64,000 nucleotides of DNA from positions 558,001-622,000 of the forward strand of contig BSDZ01000079.1 in the NCBI GenBank assembly GCA_030268105.1. The letters are read 5' to 3'. Positions 47,808-59,756 of the stretch are shown here, in pieces (within the stretch, counting starts at the first letter, position 1; each line of letters starts with the position of its first letter). Position numbers and translations under genes: made by a program. The notes beneath the pieces are model-generated. The model searched no databases, had not been told where the DNA came from, and was given only the letters and a program-made list of their open reading frames with translations. The DNA comes from Volvox africanus. Taxonomy: Eukaryota > Chlorophyta > Chlorophyceae > Chlamydomonadales > Volvocaceae.

Positions 47808-50566
47808 CTATGAACAGGTTAAGCCCGTTGGAGCTAGATGAAGTGAAACGGCAAGTGAGGGATCTGCTCGCAAAGGGTATGATTCGGCCCAGCACATCGC
47901 CATATTCTGCACCGATACTGTTTGTCAGTAAGAAGGATGGGACGTTGCGTATGTGCATTGATTATAGGGGCTTGAATGTGACTACAGTTAAAAATCGCTA
48001 CCCTTTGCCGCGCGTCGATGACCTGCTCGATAAGCTGAAGGGCTCAGCTTATTTTTCCTCGATTGACCTTCAACAAGGGTATAATCAGATACGCATTGCT
48101 GCCTCTGATATTCCGAAAACCGCTTTTCGGACCCCCTTTGGTCACTTTGGGTACACGGTCTTGTCGTTTGGACTTACTAATGCACCCGCCACATTTCAAG
48201 CAGTGATGGACCGCATGTTCAGACCGTATATCGACAGGTTCGTCGTTTGCTACTTGGATGATATTTTAATATATTCCAAGACGCGCAAGGAGCACTTGAA
48301 GCATCTCGAGCTCGCGCTTGAGGTGATGAAGCGGGAGCAATTGTTTGCTAAACGCGCCAAGTGTTTTTTGGCGCAGCCGCAAGTGGAGTATTTGGGCCAC
48401 ATCGTGTCGGCCACTGGGGTCAGGATGGATCCACGGAAGGTAGCTGTGGTTCACGAATGGCCCGCACCTCAGAGCCTCACCGACCTACGCCAGTTCTTGG
48501 GTTTGACTAACTACTTCCGTAAGTTTATTAAAAATAACTCCATTATTGCGGCCCCACTTACGAATTTGACGAAGAAAGGAGGTTTCGTTTCTCTCGAAGC
48601 CTGGACATCCGCGTGTCAGCGGGCATTCGAAGAGCTCAAACGAATCGTCACCGACGACGTTACCCTCTCTTTTCCTGATTACTCATTGCCGTTCCATGTT
48701 GAAGTTGTATCGGATGCTTCCTTGCATGGAAGCGGCACTGTATTGTTGCAGGAAGGATGACCAATCGCCTTCACGAGTAAGAAGTTTTCGGGTGCGGAGA
48801 CCCGATATACAACCGGAGAGCAGGAGCTGTTGGCAGCTCTACATGCTTTGAAGGAATGGCGTTGTTACCTCGAGGGCCGCCCTTTTACACTGAAGACCGA
48901 TCATAAGCCACTGACATTCTGCAGAGTGTCCCTACGCTTAACTGACAACAAGCCCGGTGGATGGAGTATCTGTCTCGTTTCGACTGTACATGGGAGTATA
49001 TCGCCGGCAGGATTAATATTGCTGACGCTCTCAGTCGACATCCATCATTACATGCTGCAATTTTGGCAGCACTGGTTACTCGTTCGCGCAGTCAGGAGGT
49101 GCCGATAGCAGCGGACCTTGCGCAGCAACTCAAGGTGGTGTATGAAGTGGATCCATGGTTCGCTTCGCCCAACAATGTGGAACATTTGCACAAGTGCAAC
49201 GATTTGTGGATACGGCAGGATGGCTCGACCACACAAATCATCGTGCCAAACGACGACGCTTTGCGCTACGATATTCTTGCACGGTTCCACGAGGACCCAT
49301 TGGCAGGACATCCTGGAAGCACGCGATTGGCAGAGCTGGTACGACGCTCGTTCTGGTGGCCATGCGTGGTGAAGGATGCGGAAAACTTTGTGCAAAGGTG
49401 CAGTTTATGCCAGCGCAATAAAACACTATCCGGTAAGGGCCAGGGTTTATTACATCCTTTACCTATACCAGATGTCCCTTGGGAAAGTGTTTCTATGGAC
49501 TTCGTAGTCGCGCTGCCCAAAACTGAGGGGGGATACGATTCGGTGTTCGTAATGGTCGATCATTTGACCAAGATGGTTCATTTAGCCCCCTGCACCTCGT
49601 CTTGCACCGCTGAGCAAACAGCATGATTATTTTTCGATAATGTGGTCCGATTGCATGGCGTTCCTAAAAATGTGATCTCTGATTGCGGCGGTCAATTCAC
49701 GTCTAAGTTTTGGGAAGCGCTATGTCAACTCGTCGGTATGCGCGTTCATTTGAGCACAGCATACCATCCACAATCTGATGGGCAAACTGAATGCATAAAT
49801 TGCACACTGGGCGACATGTTGAGGAATTTCGCGGGACGCACACCCTCTGTTTGGGATACGTTTCTGACTTCGGCAGAATTCGCGCTTAACAACGCTGTTC
49901 ACCGCTCTACAGGTCAAAGCCCTTTCTTTCTGAATTATGGATTTCATCCTGCACTACCCGTGTGGCGAGAATTGGAGATAAATATCCCTGCGGCTAAAAC
50001 CTTTGCCAAGTCGTTCCTATCCGGCATGACAGACGCGAAGGCATGCCTGGACGCAGCACAACAACGGACGACGGACTATTATAGTAAATCTAAACAGGAT
50101 GTAACATTTTCGGTGGGACAAATGGTATTACTGAGCACTAAGAACTTGCGTTCGCTCGCCGACGGTTCCCGTAAATTGTTACCTCGTTGGATCGGTCCAT
50201 ATCCCGTTGTTCGCATGGTAGGGAATGTAGCCGTGGAGCTATCCCTACCTTCTGACATGAATATCCATCCCACATTTCATATTTCTTTAATTCACCCTTA
50301 TCGACACCGATGCCCCTGCAGTAATGGACCCCGGTCCCGAGACCTGGATCACAGGCAAGCAAAAGGTGTATGATGTGGAACACATACTGGATTATCGGGT
50401 TCGTCGCATTGGTCGACAACGACGAAAGCGGAAGGTGCATGAATATCTGGTCAAGTGGACTGGCTATTCTAGCGAGCATAATTCGTGGGAGCCGATGCGT
50501 AACTTCTCGCCGGAAATGAAGCCCCTGTTGGAGGAAGCTCGTCTACGCGCCACGCAAACCCAATGA
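47808..50566 (+). pseudogene. Gypsy A pol, second part (RT to chromodomain)
   Basis: RT and RNase H (47810-48760) contain MCIDYRGLNVTTVKNRYPLP and [18 protein letters not shown] follows VLLQEG, where B has Arg. The connection region is out of frame after a one-base loss (LTFCRVSLRLTDNK). Zinc/first Asp block 48961-49626, a TGA before LFFDN, integrase 49642-50373 (DCGGQFTSKFWE, DGQTE). A 23-bp deletion after HPYR, also in B but not D, shifts the frame; the chromodomain ([19 protein letters not shown]) follows at 50324-50566. Confidence 0.9.
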
Positions 50567-50609
50567 TCCTTGCAGTCGATGCTGTTCGATGCAGCGAGGA
50601 TGCTGCATA

Positions 50610-50625
50610 CGGGAGGGGGGATAGT
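50610..50625 (+). promoter_or_regulatory. Polypurine tract of gypsy A
   Basis: CGGGAGGGGGGATAGT ends exactly at the 3' LTR start and is repeated at 57163-57178. Confidence 0.75.
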
Positions 50626-51440
50626 TGTTGTACGCGGGTTCAATCACCAGTTACATTCATGAAGGCCGCAATGCATTCAGATATCATGAAGCATAATACA
50701 ATCATATTAGCATGATATACTCGAGTATATCTAGCTAATCAGGCATGTCGCATCATCATTCATGACATCGTGCTGTTGGTCAACATGTTTGACTCGAGGC
50801 TGATAATTAATGTGCGATCTATCCATTGGCATATTATATCACGTAATAATACTTTGAATAGTATTACCTCATCTGTGTCATAAACCATACGCGTATGCAA
50901 GAATGCGATGATCACGATGGTTGGGTCGGCAACCGAATATCGATATTCAGACCTTTGCATATTGCATGCGTTGCATCCAATAATATCACGAATGACACGA
51001 TATTTAGAGCAGTATTACCAAGGTACTCACACTTGAGATCGTAATCCAGTGAGACCTGTACTGCACATCGGTATCGCGACATGATAGGTGCGAGGACGGC
51101 CGCCTAGAGACCGAAGTCGGCGCAACGCTAACTTTGGACCAAGTATTCGAGTACTTAACTCTATCCAATACGCATACATACGATATAATCATTTATATTC
51201 GGCCTGAGCTATTCTAGCATTCCATCTGCAGCCGAGTGATGAACATTGCCCACGGGGTCTGACGGCAGACTGTAATTCTGTAACTGAAGAACATTGTAAG
51301 TTGAATCTTTCCTTGCTATTGAGTCTTCCGCTGTCTACTATTTGCATTGGCTTGCCTTGCTGTTCGTAAGCTTGGTACGCACGCAGCTAACACCTAGACG
51401 TGCAGAGCTAATACATGATTGAAGAAGGAAGGATACAACA
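50626..51440 (+). repeat. LTR shared by gypsy A and B, 815 bp
   Basis: TGTTGTACGCGG to GGATACAACA. It is nearly identical to 57179-57993 (one difference noticed, CACCAG versus CACCGG) and serves as 3' LTR of A and 5' LTR of B. Confidence 0.9.
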
Positions 51441-51444
51441 AATT

Positions 51445-51462
51445 TGGTATCGAGACCAGGTT
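51445..51462 (+). promoter_or_regulatory. Primer-binding site of gypsy B
   Basis: TGGTATCGAGACCAGGTT begins four bases after the LTR and resembles the complement of the initiator tRNA-Met 3' end. Confidence 0.65.
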
Positions 51463-51508
51463 GAATCATGATGGTTGCATTGTCCCTCATCGGAAGTAGG
51501 TTCTCGTG

Positions 51509-51799
51509 ATGGCAAGCGACGACGACACTCGCCGCAGCCCTTTAGACACCTTCGCAGAGGATCTCGGCCACGCTGTTCTGGACGCCGCCGCTTCCGGTGA
51601 ACGTACGCCAACACTGAATGCGGTATTGGCTGGACAATATTTGAACGAGGAACAAATCAAGGCTTTGATCCAGAAAACTACTGAAATAAAGGACAACCTA
51701 ACGGACTATATCGTTTATCTCCTTGGTCTACTCGGGAGTTCTGTCGGTACGCGAATAGTCACAAATTCCTCTTACGTTACGTTGCTCTCAGGTTTATAG
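51509..51799 (+). CDS. ORF0 of gypsy B
   Basis: The same 96-codon upstream frame as in D and A with a two-residue difference (LGHAV). It ends 34 bases before the gag ATG, in a different frame. It is intact in every copy although gag and pol are damaged. Confidence 0.5.
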   Translation: MASDDDTRRSPLDTFAEDLGHAVLDAAASGERTPTLNAVLAGQYLNEEQIKALIQKTTEIKDNLTDYIVYLLGLLGSSVGTRIVTNSSYVTLLSGL

Positions 51800-51833
51800 T
51801 AAATTCCTGTCTGCCTGAATAAGCTCGTGCTTC

Positions 51834-53072
51834 ATGTCGGGACGCAAAGATAGTTCCTATCTGGGCACCGCCAGCCAGCCCGATGGCGGCCTCGCTACTA
51901 GAACTGCTTTTGCTGAGCCCGATACCGTTGGGACTCGTCTTATGTCTGATCCTACCGTCCTTCAGACCCCTTCGCATTTGATTGTACCACTGTTGGCAGC
52001 GGCTACAACAAGTGAGGGAGTCGGAGTACAACAGGCCCCGGTAACACCCGCGGTTCAAGAACCCGTCGGAATACCGGAGGTAATGAAGTTGACTATCCCC
52101 GTGCCTAAGCTCAATATTTCCGCTGACGAAAAGGCAAAGAATTCAGGACATAGCGTCGCGGATAGGACACGGGCTTACGTTCGTGATGCTAGGCAGTATT
52201 TGCAAGCAGTGCACGGCGGGGGATGCGACTCCATTAAATGCCTGTTTGTCGGGAATACCCTCGAGGGTGTTGCCAAGGACTGGTATGATGAATGGACAAC
52301 CGCTAGGGGCAAGTATACGTTTGATAACTTGATTGATGCTCTTCTCGCTCGCTTTGCTACGGAAGTTTGCTCGCGTGGCAACGAGGCTCGTAAGACGCTG
52401 GCACAAGGCACGTACCACATGCGTCCACACGAAACTGTTCCTGCTTATCAGTCCCGCTTCGAGGCGCTGATAACACCTATCGTTAACTTTCCTGAAGAGG
52501 ATCGTATCTTTTGGTTCCATCGCGGTCTTACTGAATCCCTTGCATGATGGTGCACCACTGACCTTAGCGGAATTCCTTTCCAATCTTTTGATGCCTTGGT
52601 AGCTTTTGCTAGAGGTGCAGAAGTTAGACATTTGGCGGGCAAGGACGTTAAACAATTTAACCCTCACGTTCATGCGATGTGAGTGCAGGAACTGCCTTCA
52701 GAGTTGACGCCGAAGGACCAGGGTCCTGACCGCCAACGCCCCGCGGCAACCGTGCATACCGTTCGTAAGGAAAGGCGGTATGACAATCGAGGACGCCACA
52801 ACCCAAGTAATCGTGGGTCTGCGGGAGCTGGGCCGAGCTCTGGCCATGCTAAAGGCAAACGAAGAGGGAGCACGCCATCTGTAGCTGCAATGCAGAACGC
52901 GGCTCCTAGTGTTAAGAAACCCTGGACAGATGATCCGTACATGCAAAAGTGGGAGTGCCGACGCTCAGAGTTTGACCGTCGAAAGTTTGCTAATCTTTGT
53001 TTGCGGTGTGCGGGAGAACACCCTACCCGCGAGTGCCCCCTTTTGCCACCTTTCATACCGAAGACGACCTAG
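51834..53072 (+). pseudogene. Gypsy B gag
   Basis: Without the one-base deletion of A and D, the frame runs 237 codons from MSGRKDSSYLGTASQPDGGL through VRDARQYLQAVHGGGCDSIK, LEGVAKDWYDEWTTARGKYT and YQSRFEALITPIVNFPEEDR to a TGA after ESLA (element G has a sense codon here). It resumes as WCTTDLSGIPFQSFDALVAF, has a second TGA after HVHAM, and ends with zinc knuckle CLRCAGEHPTREC and the boundary TAG. Confidence 0.88.
53070..53072 (+). promoter_or_regulatory. Gag-pol boundary UAG in gypsy B
   Basis: TAG after PKTT, followed by GAAGTTGCC. The next Met of pol is exactly five codons downstream in the same frame. Confidence 0.6.
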
Positions 53073-56000
53073 GAAGTTGCCCGGGATGTGGAGGAAGGGA
53101 CTTCTCCCGGGATAGAAGAAGGTGAATGTGGCCGCTGGCCGTCGTTACGCCCTACAGTGAGGGCCCTTTTACCTGCTGTTTTCGGACAAATCGAGCGGGC
53201 TATTGAGCGACGTTTTTTGCTCGACGGGCGCACGGGACTAAACCACTCCGACCTGTTGTATAATTTATTTGCGCCGCGTTGCCCCCTTTCTTCCCTCGAT
53301 TTATCGGGCCACACTTCTCTACTAATCCCTTCATCTTTCCGTGAGCTGTGCGAACAGCTCGCCAGATACAAGAAGTACCGCCATCGAAATCCAGACACTG
53401 CAGCTTGCATATTAATTCCCTCTTTTTGCCAACGTAAAGTGGCGTCTTTGTTGGAAGGTATGCAATGTGTCCTCCGATTCGAGTTGGGCACCGCTCTGTT
53501 TAATGGTGTGGATGTGACGGGCAAACCGACAATGTTGCCTAAACTACCTTACGCTGCTGAAGTGTGGTTTGAGGCTCCTCTTTTGAGTCCTACCAGGTTC
53601 GAGCCTGCTATAGGATCCCTTTCATTGTCTGTGGAGTCGACTCCGACAGGGAATCGTGTCCCTATTATCGAGATCGGCCTCGGAGGTCGACTGATGAAGG
53701 CGCTTGTGGATACTGGCGCCAGTGACGACTTCATCTCGGCAAAGGAGGTGAATGATTTGGGGTTGACCCCTTTGGGGTCGTCTGATTGTGCACAGGTTAC
53801 CCTTGCTAATGGAGGAAAGCATCCCATCGTGGGCAGGATCACCCTGAGCCTATCGATAGGCCCTCTGCGTGTTAGGGCCCAACCATATGTGCTACAAGGT
53901 CTCTCGGAGACAGCACAGTACATTCTGGGTGCCGCGACATTACGACAGTACCGCGCGCGCATCGATATGGAGTCCACCACACTTAGTTTGTGCAAAGGGA
54001 ACCTATCGACTAAGGTACCTTTCCTGTCGTACCAAGATGTCACACCAGAGGAGGGCGGAATTGTTGCGGAGCCTGAGGTTAACTTCGCTTTGATGGCGAT
54101 CGTCAGCGGAAAACAAGAACCCAAGCTAATTGGACACAAGGAAACCGATCGGATGATACGGAAAGGCGCCCATGTGTTGCTTGTGAGGCCACGGGTGCAA
54201 TCGAATGCTACCACCGCGCAGTCCACCGTGAAGGATCTTGAGGTCGAAGCCCTCTTGCATAAATATGCTGATGTTTTTCATGACATCCCAGGGCTCCCAC
54301 CTATGCGGCCTGTTGACCATACAATCCCTCTTGTGCCCGGAGCACAACCCGTTTCACGACCTATGTACAGGTTTAGCCCGTTGGAGCTAGATGAAGTGAA
54401 ACGGCAAGTGAGGGATCTGCTCGCAAAGGGTATGATTCGGCCCAGCACATCGCCATATTCTGCACCGATACTGTTTGTCAGTAAGAAGGATGGGACGTTG
54501 CGTATGTGCATTGATTATAGGGGCTTGAATGTGACTACAGTTAAAAATCGCTACCCTTTGCCGCGCGTCGATGACCTGCTCGATAAGCTGAAGGGCTCAG
54601 CTTATTTTTCCTCGATTGACCTTCAACAAGGGTATAATCAGATACGCATTGCTGCCTCTGATATTCCGAAAACCGCTTTTCGGACCCCCTTTGGTCACTT
54701 TGGGTACACGGTCTTGTCGTTTGGACTTACTAATGCGCCCGCCACATTTCAAGCAGTGATGGACCGCATGTTCAGACCGTATATCGACAGGTTCGTCGTT
54801 TGCTACTTGGATGATATTTTAATATATTCCAAGACGCGCAAGGAGCACTTGAAGCATCTCGAGCTCGCGCTTGAGGTGATGAAGCGGGAGCAATTGTTTG
54901 CTAAACGCGCCAAGTGTTTTTGGGCGCAGCCGCAAGTGGAGTATTTGGGCCACATCGTGTCGGCCACTGGGGTCAGGATGGATCCACGGAAGGTAGCTGT
55001 GGTTCACGAATGGCCCGCACCTCAGAGCCTCACCGAACTACGCCAGTTCTTGGGTTTGACTAACTACTTCCGTAAGTTTATTAAAAATAACTCCATTATT
55101 GCGGCCCCGCTTACGAATTTGACGAAGAAAGGAGGTTTCGTTTCTCTCGAAGCCTGGACATCCGCGTGTCAGCGGGCATTCGAAGAGCTCAAACGAATCG
55201 TCACCGACGACGTTACCCTCTCTTTTCCTGATTACTCATTGCCGTTCCGTGTTGAAGTTGTATCGGATGCTTCCTTGCATGGAAGCGGCACTGTATTGTT
55301 GCAGGAAGGACGACCAATCGCCTTCACGAGTAAGAAGTTTTCGGGTGCGGAGACCCGATATACAACCGGAGAGCAGGAGCTGTTGGCAGCTCTACATGCT
55401 TTGAAGGAATGGCGTTGTTACCTCGAGGGCCGCCCTTTTACGCTGAAGACCGATCATAAGCCGCTGACATTCTGCCGAGTGTCCCTACGCTTAACCGACA
55501 ACAAGCCCGGTGGATGGAGTATCTGTCTCATTTCGACTGTACATGGGAGTATATCGCCGGCAGGATTAATATTGCTGACGCTCTCAGTCGACATCCATCA
55601 TTACATGCTGCAATTTTGGCAGCACCGGTTACTCGTTCGCGCAGTCAGGAGGTGCCGATAGCAGCGGACCTTGCGCAGCAACTCAAGGTGGTGTATGAAG
55701 TGGATCCATGGTTCGCTTCGCCCAACAATGTGGAACATTTGCACAAGTGCAACGATTTGTGGATACGGCAGGATGGCTCGACCACACAAATCATCGTGCC
55801 AAACGACGACGCTTTGCGCTACGATATTCTTGCACGGTTCCACGAGGACCCATTGGCAGGACATCCTGGAAGCACGCGATTGGCAGAGCTGGTACGACGC
55901 TCGTTCTGGTGGCCATGCGTGGTGAAGGATGCGGAAAACTTTGTGCAAAGGTGCAGTTTATGCCAGCGCAATAAAACACTATCCGGTAAGGGCCAGGGTT

Positions 56001-57119
56001 TATTACATCCTTTACCTATACCAGATGTCCCTTGGGAAAGTGTTTCTATGGACTTCGTAGTCGCGCTGCCCAAAACTGAGGGGGGATACGATTCGGTGTT
56101 CGTAATGGTCGATCATTTGACCAAGATGGTTCATTTAGCCCCCTGCACCTCGTCTTGCACCGCTGAGCAAACAGCATGATTATTTTTCGATAATGTGGTC
56201 CGATTGCATGGCGTTCCTAAAAATGTGATCTCTGATTGCGGCGGTCAATTCACGTCTAAGTTTTGGGAAGCGCTATGTCAACTCGTCGGTATGCGCGTTC
56301 ATTTGAGCACAGCATATCATCCACAATCTGATGGGCAAACTGAATGCATAAATTGCACACTGGGCGACATGTTGAGGAATTTCGCGGGACGCACACCCTC
56401 TGTTTGGGATACGTTTCTGACTTCGGCAGAATTCGCGCTTAACAACGCTGTTCACCGCTCTACAGGTCAAAGCCCTTTCTTTCTGAATTATGGATTTCAT
56501 CCTGCACTACCCGTGTGGCGAGAATTGGAGATAAATATCCCTGCGGCTAAAACCTTTGCCAAGTCGTTCCTATCCGGCATGACAGACGCGAAGGCATGCC
56601 TGGACGCAGCACAACAACGGACGACGGACTATTATAGTAAATCTAAACAGGATGTAACATTTTCGGTGGGACAAATGGTATTACTGAGCACTAAGAACTT
56701 GCGTTCGCTCGCCGACGGTTCCCGTAAATTGTTACCTCGTTGGATCGGTCCATATCCCGTTGTTCGCATGGTAGGGAATGTAGCCGTGGAGCTATCCCTA
56801 CCTTCTGACATGAATATCCATCCCACATTTCATATTTCTTTAATTCACCCTTATCGACACCGATGCCCCTGCAGTAATGGACCCCGGTCCCGAGACCTGG
56901 ATCACAGGCAAGCAAAAGGTGTATGATGTGGAACACATACTGGATTATCGGGTTCGTCGCATTGGTCGACAACGACGAAAGCGGAAGGTGCATGAATATC
57001 TGGTCAAGTGGACTGGCTATTCTAGCGAGCATAATTCGTGGGAGCCGATGCGTAACTTCTCGCCGGAAATGAAGCCCCTGTTGGAGGAAGCTCGTCTACG
57101 CGCCACGCAAACCCAATGA
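53073..57119 (+). pseudogene. Gypsy B pol
   Basis: The frame 53088-55661 (857 codons) covers protease (LVDTGASDDFISAKEV), RT ([54 protein letters not shown]) and RNase H (SDASLHGSGTVLLQEG, KEWRCYLEGRPFTLKTDHKP). A one-base loss then shifts it (LTFCRVSLRL). Zinc/first Asp block 55514-56179, TGA before LFFDN, integrase 56195-56926 (DCGGQFTSKFWE, DGQTE), the 23-bp deletion after HPYR, and chromodomain 56877-57119. Only these four lesions separate it from a continuous chromovirus polyprotein. Confidence 0.92.
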
Positions 57120-57162
57120 TCCTTGCAGTCGATGCTGTTCGATGCAGCGAGGATGCTGCATA

Positions 57163-57178
57163 CGGGAGGGGGGATAGT
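57163..57178 (+). promoter_or_regulatory. Polypurine tract of gypsy B
   Basis: CGGGAGGGGGGATAGT directly precedes the LTR at 57179. Confidence 0.75.
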
Positions 57179-57993
57179 TGTTGTACGCGGGTTCAATCAC
57201 CGGTTACATTCATGAAGGCCGCAATGCATTCAGATATCATGAAGCATAATACAATCATATTAGCATGATATACTCGAGTATATCTAGCTAATCAGGCATG
57301 TCGCATCATCATTCATGACATCGTGCTGTTGGTCAACATGTTTGACTCGAGGCTGATAATTAATGTGCGATCTATCCATTGGCATATTATATCACGTAAT
57401 AATACTTTGAATAGTATTACCTCATCTGTGTCATAAACCATACGCGTATGCAAGAATGCGATGATCACGATGGTTGGGTCGGCAACCGAATATCGATATT
57501 CAGACCTTTGCATATTGCATGCGTTGCATCCAATAATATCACGAATGACACGATATTTAGAGCAGTATTACCAAGGTACTCACACTTGAGATCGTAATCC
57601 AGTGAGACCTGTACTGCACATCGGTATCGCGACATGATAGGTGCGAGGACGGCCGCCTAGAGACCGAAGTCGGCGCAACGCTAACTTTGGACCAAGTATT
57701 CGAGTACTTAACTCTATCCAATACGCATACATACGATATAATCATTTATATTCGGCCTGAGCTATTCTAGCATTCCATCTGCAGCCGAGTGATGAACATT
57801 GCCCACGGGGTCTGACGGCAGACTGTAATTCTGTAACTGAAGAACATTGTAAGTTGAATCTTTCCTTGCTATTGAGTCTTCCGCTGTCTACTATTTGCAT
57901 TGGCTTGCCTTGCTGTTCGTAAGCTTGGTACGCACGCAGCTAACACCTAGACGTGCAGAGCTAATACATGATTGAAGAAGGAAGGATACAACA
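57179..57993 (+). repeat. LTR shared by gypsy B and C, 815 bp
   Basis: It runs TGTTGTACGCGG to GGATACAACA; it is the 3' LTR of B and the 5' LTR of C. Confidence 0.9.
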
Positions 57994-58061
57994 AATTTGG
58001 TATCGAGACCAGGTTGAATCATGATGGTTGCATTGTCCCTCATCGGAAGTAGGTTCTCGTG

Positions 58062-58352
58062 ATGGCAAGCGACGACGACACTCGCCGCAGCCCTTTAGAC
58101 ACCTTCGCAGAGGATCTCGGCCACGCTGTTCTGGACGCCGCCGCTTCCGGTGAACGTACGCCAACACTGAATGCGGTATTGGCTGGACAATATTTGAACG
58201 AGGAACAAATCAAGGCTTTGATCCAGAAAACTACTGAAATAAAGGACAACCTAACGGACTATATCGTTTATCTCCTTGGTCTACTCGGGAGTTCTGTCGG
58301 TACGCGAATAGTCACAAATTCCTCTTACGTTACGTTGCTCTCAGGTTTATAG
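58062..58352 (+). CDS. ORF0 of gypsy C
   Basis: Identical in translation to ORF0 of B; function unknown. Confidence 0.5.
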   Translation: MASDDDTRRSPLDTFAEDLGHAVLDAAASGERTPTLNAVLAGQYLNEEQIKALIQKTTEIKDNLTDYIVYLLGLLGSSVGTRIVTNSSYVTLLSGL

Positions 58353-58386
58353 TAAATTCCTGTCTGCCTGAATAAGCTCGTGCTTC

Positions 58387-59265
58387 ATGTCGGGACGCAA
58401 AGATAGTTCCTATCTGGGCACCGCCAGCCAGCCCGATGGCGGCCTCGCTACTAGAACTGCTTTTGCTGAGCCCGATACCGTTGGGACTCGTCTTATGTCT
58501 GATCCTACCGTCCTTCAGACCCCTTCGCATTTGATTGTACCACTGTTGGCAGCGGCTACAACAAGTGAGGGAGTCGGAGTACAACAGGCCCCGGTAACAC
58601 CCGCGGTTCAAGAACCCGTCGGAATACCGGAGGTAATGAAGTTGACTATCCCCGTGCCTAAGCTCAATATTTCCGCTGACGAAAAGGCAAAGAATTCAGG
58701 ACATAGCGTCGCGGATAGGACACGGGCTTACGTTCGTGATGCTAGGCAGTATTTGCAAGCAGTGCACGGCGGGGGATGCGACTCCATTAAATGCCTGTTT
58801 GTCGGGAATACCCTCGAGGGTGTTGCCAAGGACTGGTATGATGAATGGACAACCGCTAGGGGCAAGTATACGTTTGATAACTTGATTGATGCTCTTCTCG
58901 CTCGCTTTGCTACGGAAGTTTGCTCGCGTGGCAACGAGGCTCGTAAGACGCTGGCACAAGGCACGTACCACATGCGTCCACACGAAACTGTTCCTGCTTA
59001 TCAGTCCCGCTTCGAGGCGCTGATAACACCTATCGTTAACTTTCCTGAAGAGGATCGTATCTTTTGGTTCCATCGCGGTCTTACTGAATCCCTTGCATGA
59101 TGGTGCACCACTGACCTTAGCGGAATTCCTTTCCAATCTTTTGATGCCTTGGTAGCTTTTGCTAGAGGTGCAGAAGTTAGACATTTGGCGGGCAAGGACG
59201 TTAAACAATTTAACCCTCACGTTCATGCGATGTGAGTGCAGGAACTGCCTTCAGAGTTGACGCCG
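58387..59265 (+). pseudogene. Gypsy C gag, truncated
   Basis: It matches B gag, with the same TGA after ESLA (frame 58387-59100) and after HVHAM (59232-59234). It is interrupted before the basic linker and zinc knuckle by element F. Confidence 0.88.
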
Positions 59266-59687
59266 TGTTGTATATGGTACCCACGAAGGGTGGTATCAAA
59301 AGATACCGGTTGTTGTGCCAGAGCCCGATTAAGTAGAGCCGCCGACTAGGTCGTACTTGAGAGACCATAAGGCCTCGAACCGGGCGTGACCTTCAGAAGT
59401 CACCACTACAACCGGAGATTCAGTGAACCAGGAACCAGATGTTCCACCATTTACCATTCAGGCGGTAAATGGCCCATTCCATACAGGTTATGGAGTAACC
59501 GACAGGTTCGGATGTTTCAGGAAGTCGGTTAGTATTGGTCGTCGACAGCCGAGACCAAATCCACAATCGAATGCCAGATGGAAACATGAAACAGTTAATA
59601 TGATAATTAAATATATTATATTATAAAATAATAAACAGATAATTATTATATCTTAATGAATTACCAAAATGCATTAAGGATACAACA
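59266..59687 (-). repeat. 3' LTR of gypsy F, 422 bp
   Basis: Plus strand: TGTTGTATATGGTACC to TTAAGGATACAACA. Related to the 410-bp LTR of G. Ends are the same TGTTGTA/TACAACA as Gyp-A. Confidence 0.88.
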
Positions 59688-59704
59688 ATTGTTCCCCCTC
59701 TAGA
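59688..59704 (-). promoter_or_regulatory. Polypurine tract of gypsy F
   Basis: The minus strand reads CTAGAGGGGGAACAAT just before the LTR. Confidence 0.7.
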
Positions 59705-59756
59705 TGCAGCGTCCCGATGCATAAGAAGAGAGCAGACAGGTTGAAGTAGGACAGCG

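Larger units (their letters stand above)
39755..51440 (+). mobile_element. Gypsy element A (Gyp-A), split by copia
   Basis: A plus-strand element with LTRs at 39755-40569 and 50626-51440. It is interrupted at 43489-47802 by a copia element. Without that, its interior is 5737 bp, one less than B because of the one-base gag deletion. It shares its 3' LTR with element B. Confidence 0.9.
51441..57178 (+). mobile_element. Gypsy element B interior (Gyp-A), best copy
   Basis: The 5738-bp interior between the LTRs at 50626 and 57179. The LTR-plus-interior unit repeats with a 6553-bp period. It keeps the longest pol frame of the array but still carries shared lesions. Confidence 0.9.
57994..59265 (+). 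mobile_element. Gypsy element C, cut by element F
   Basis: The third tandem unit follows B without visible change through the primer site, ORF0 and most of gag. At 59265, after GAGTTGACGCCG, the LTR of element F begins. The rest of C, if present, lies outside the window beyond F. Confidence 0.9.

Noticed and set aside
40963..57119. UGA read as an amino acid in Gyp-A elements
   Set aside because: The UGA sites hold sense codons in other elements (Lys in G, Arg in F), and both host genes end in normal stops, so mutation is the simpler explanation.
50626..57993. Tandem repeat as a satellite array
   Set aside because: The 6553-bp unit is a whole LTR retrotransposon with primer site, coding region and polypurine tract, so it is a shared-LTR array and not a satellite.
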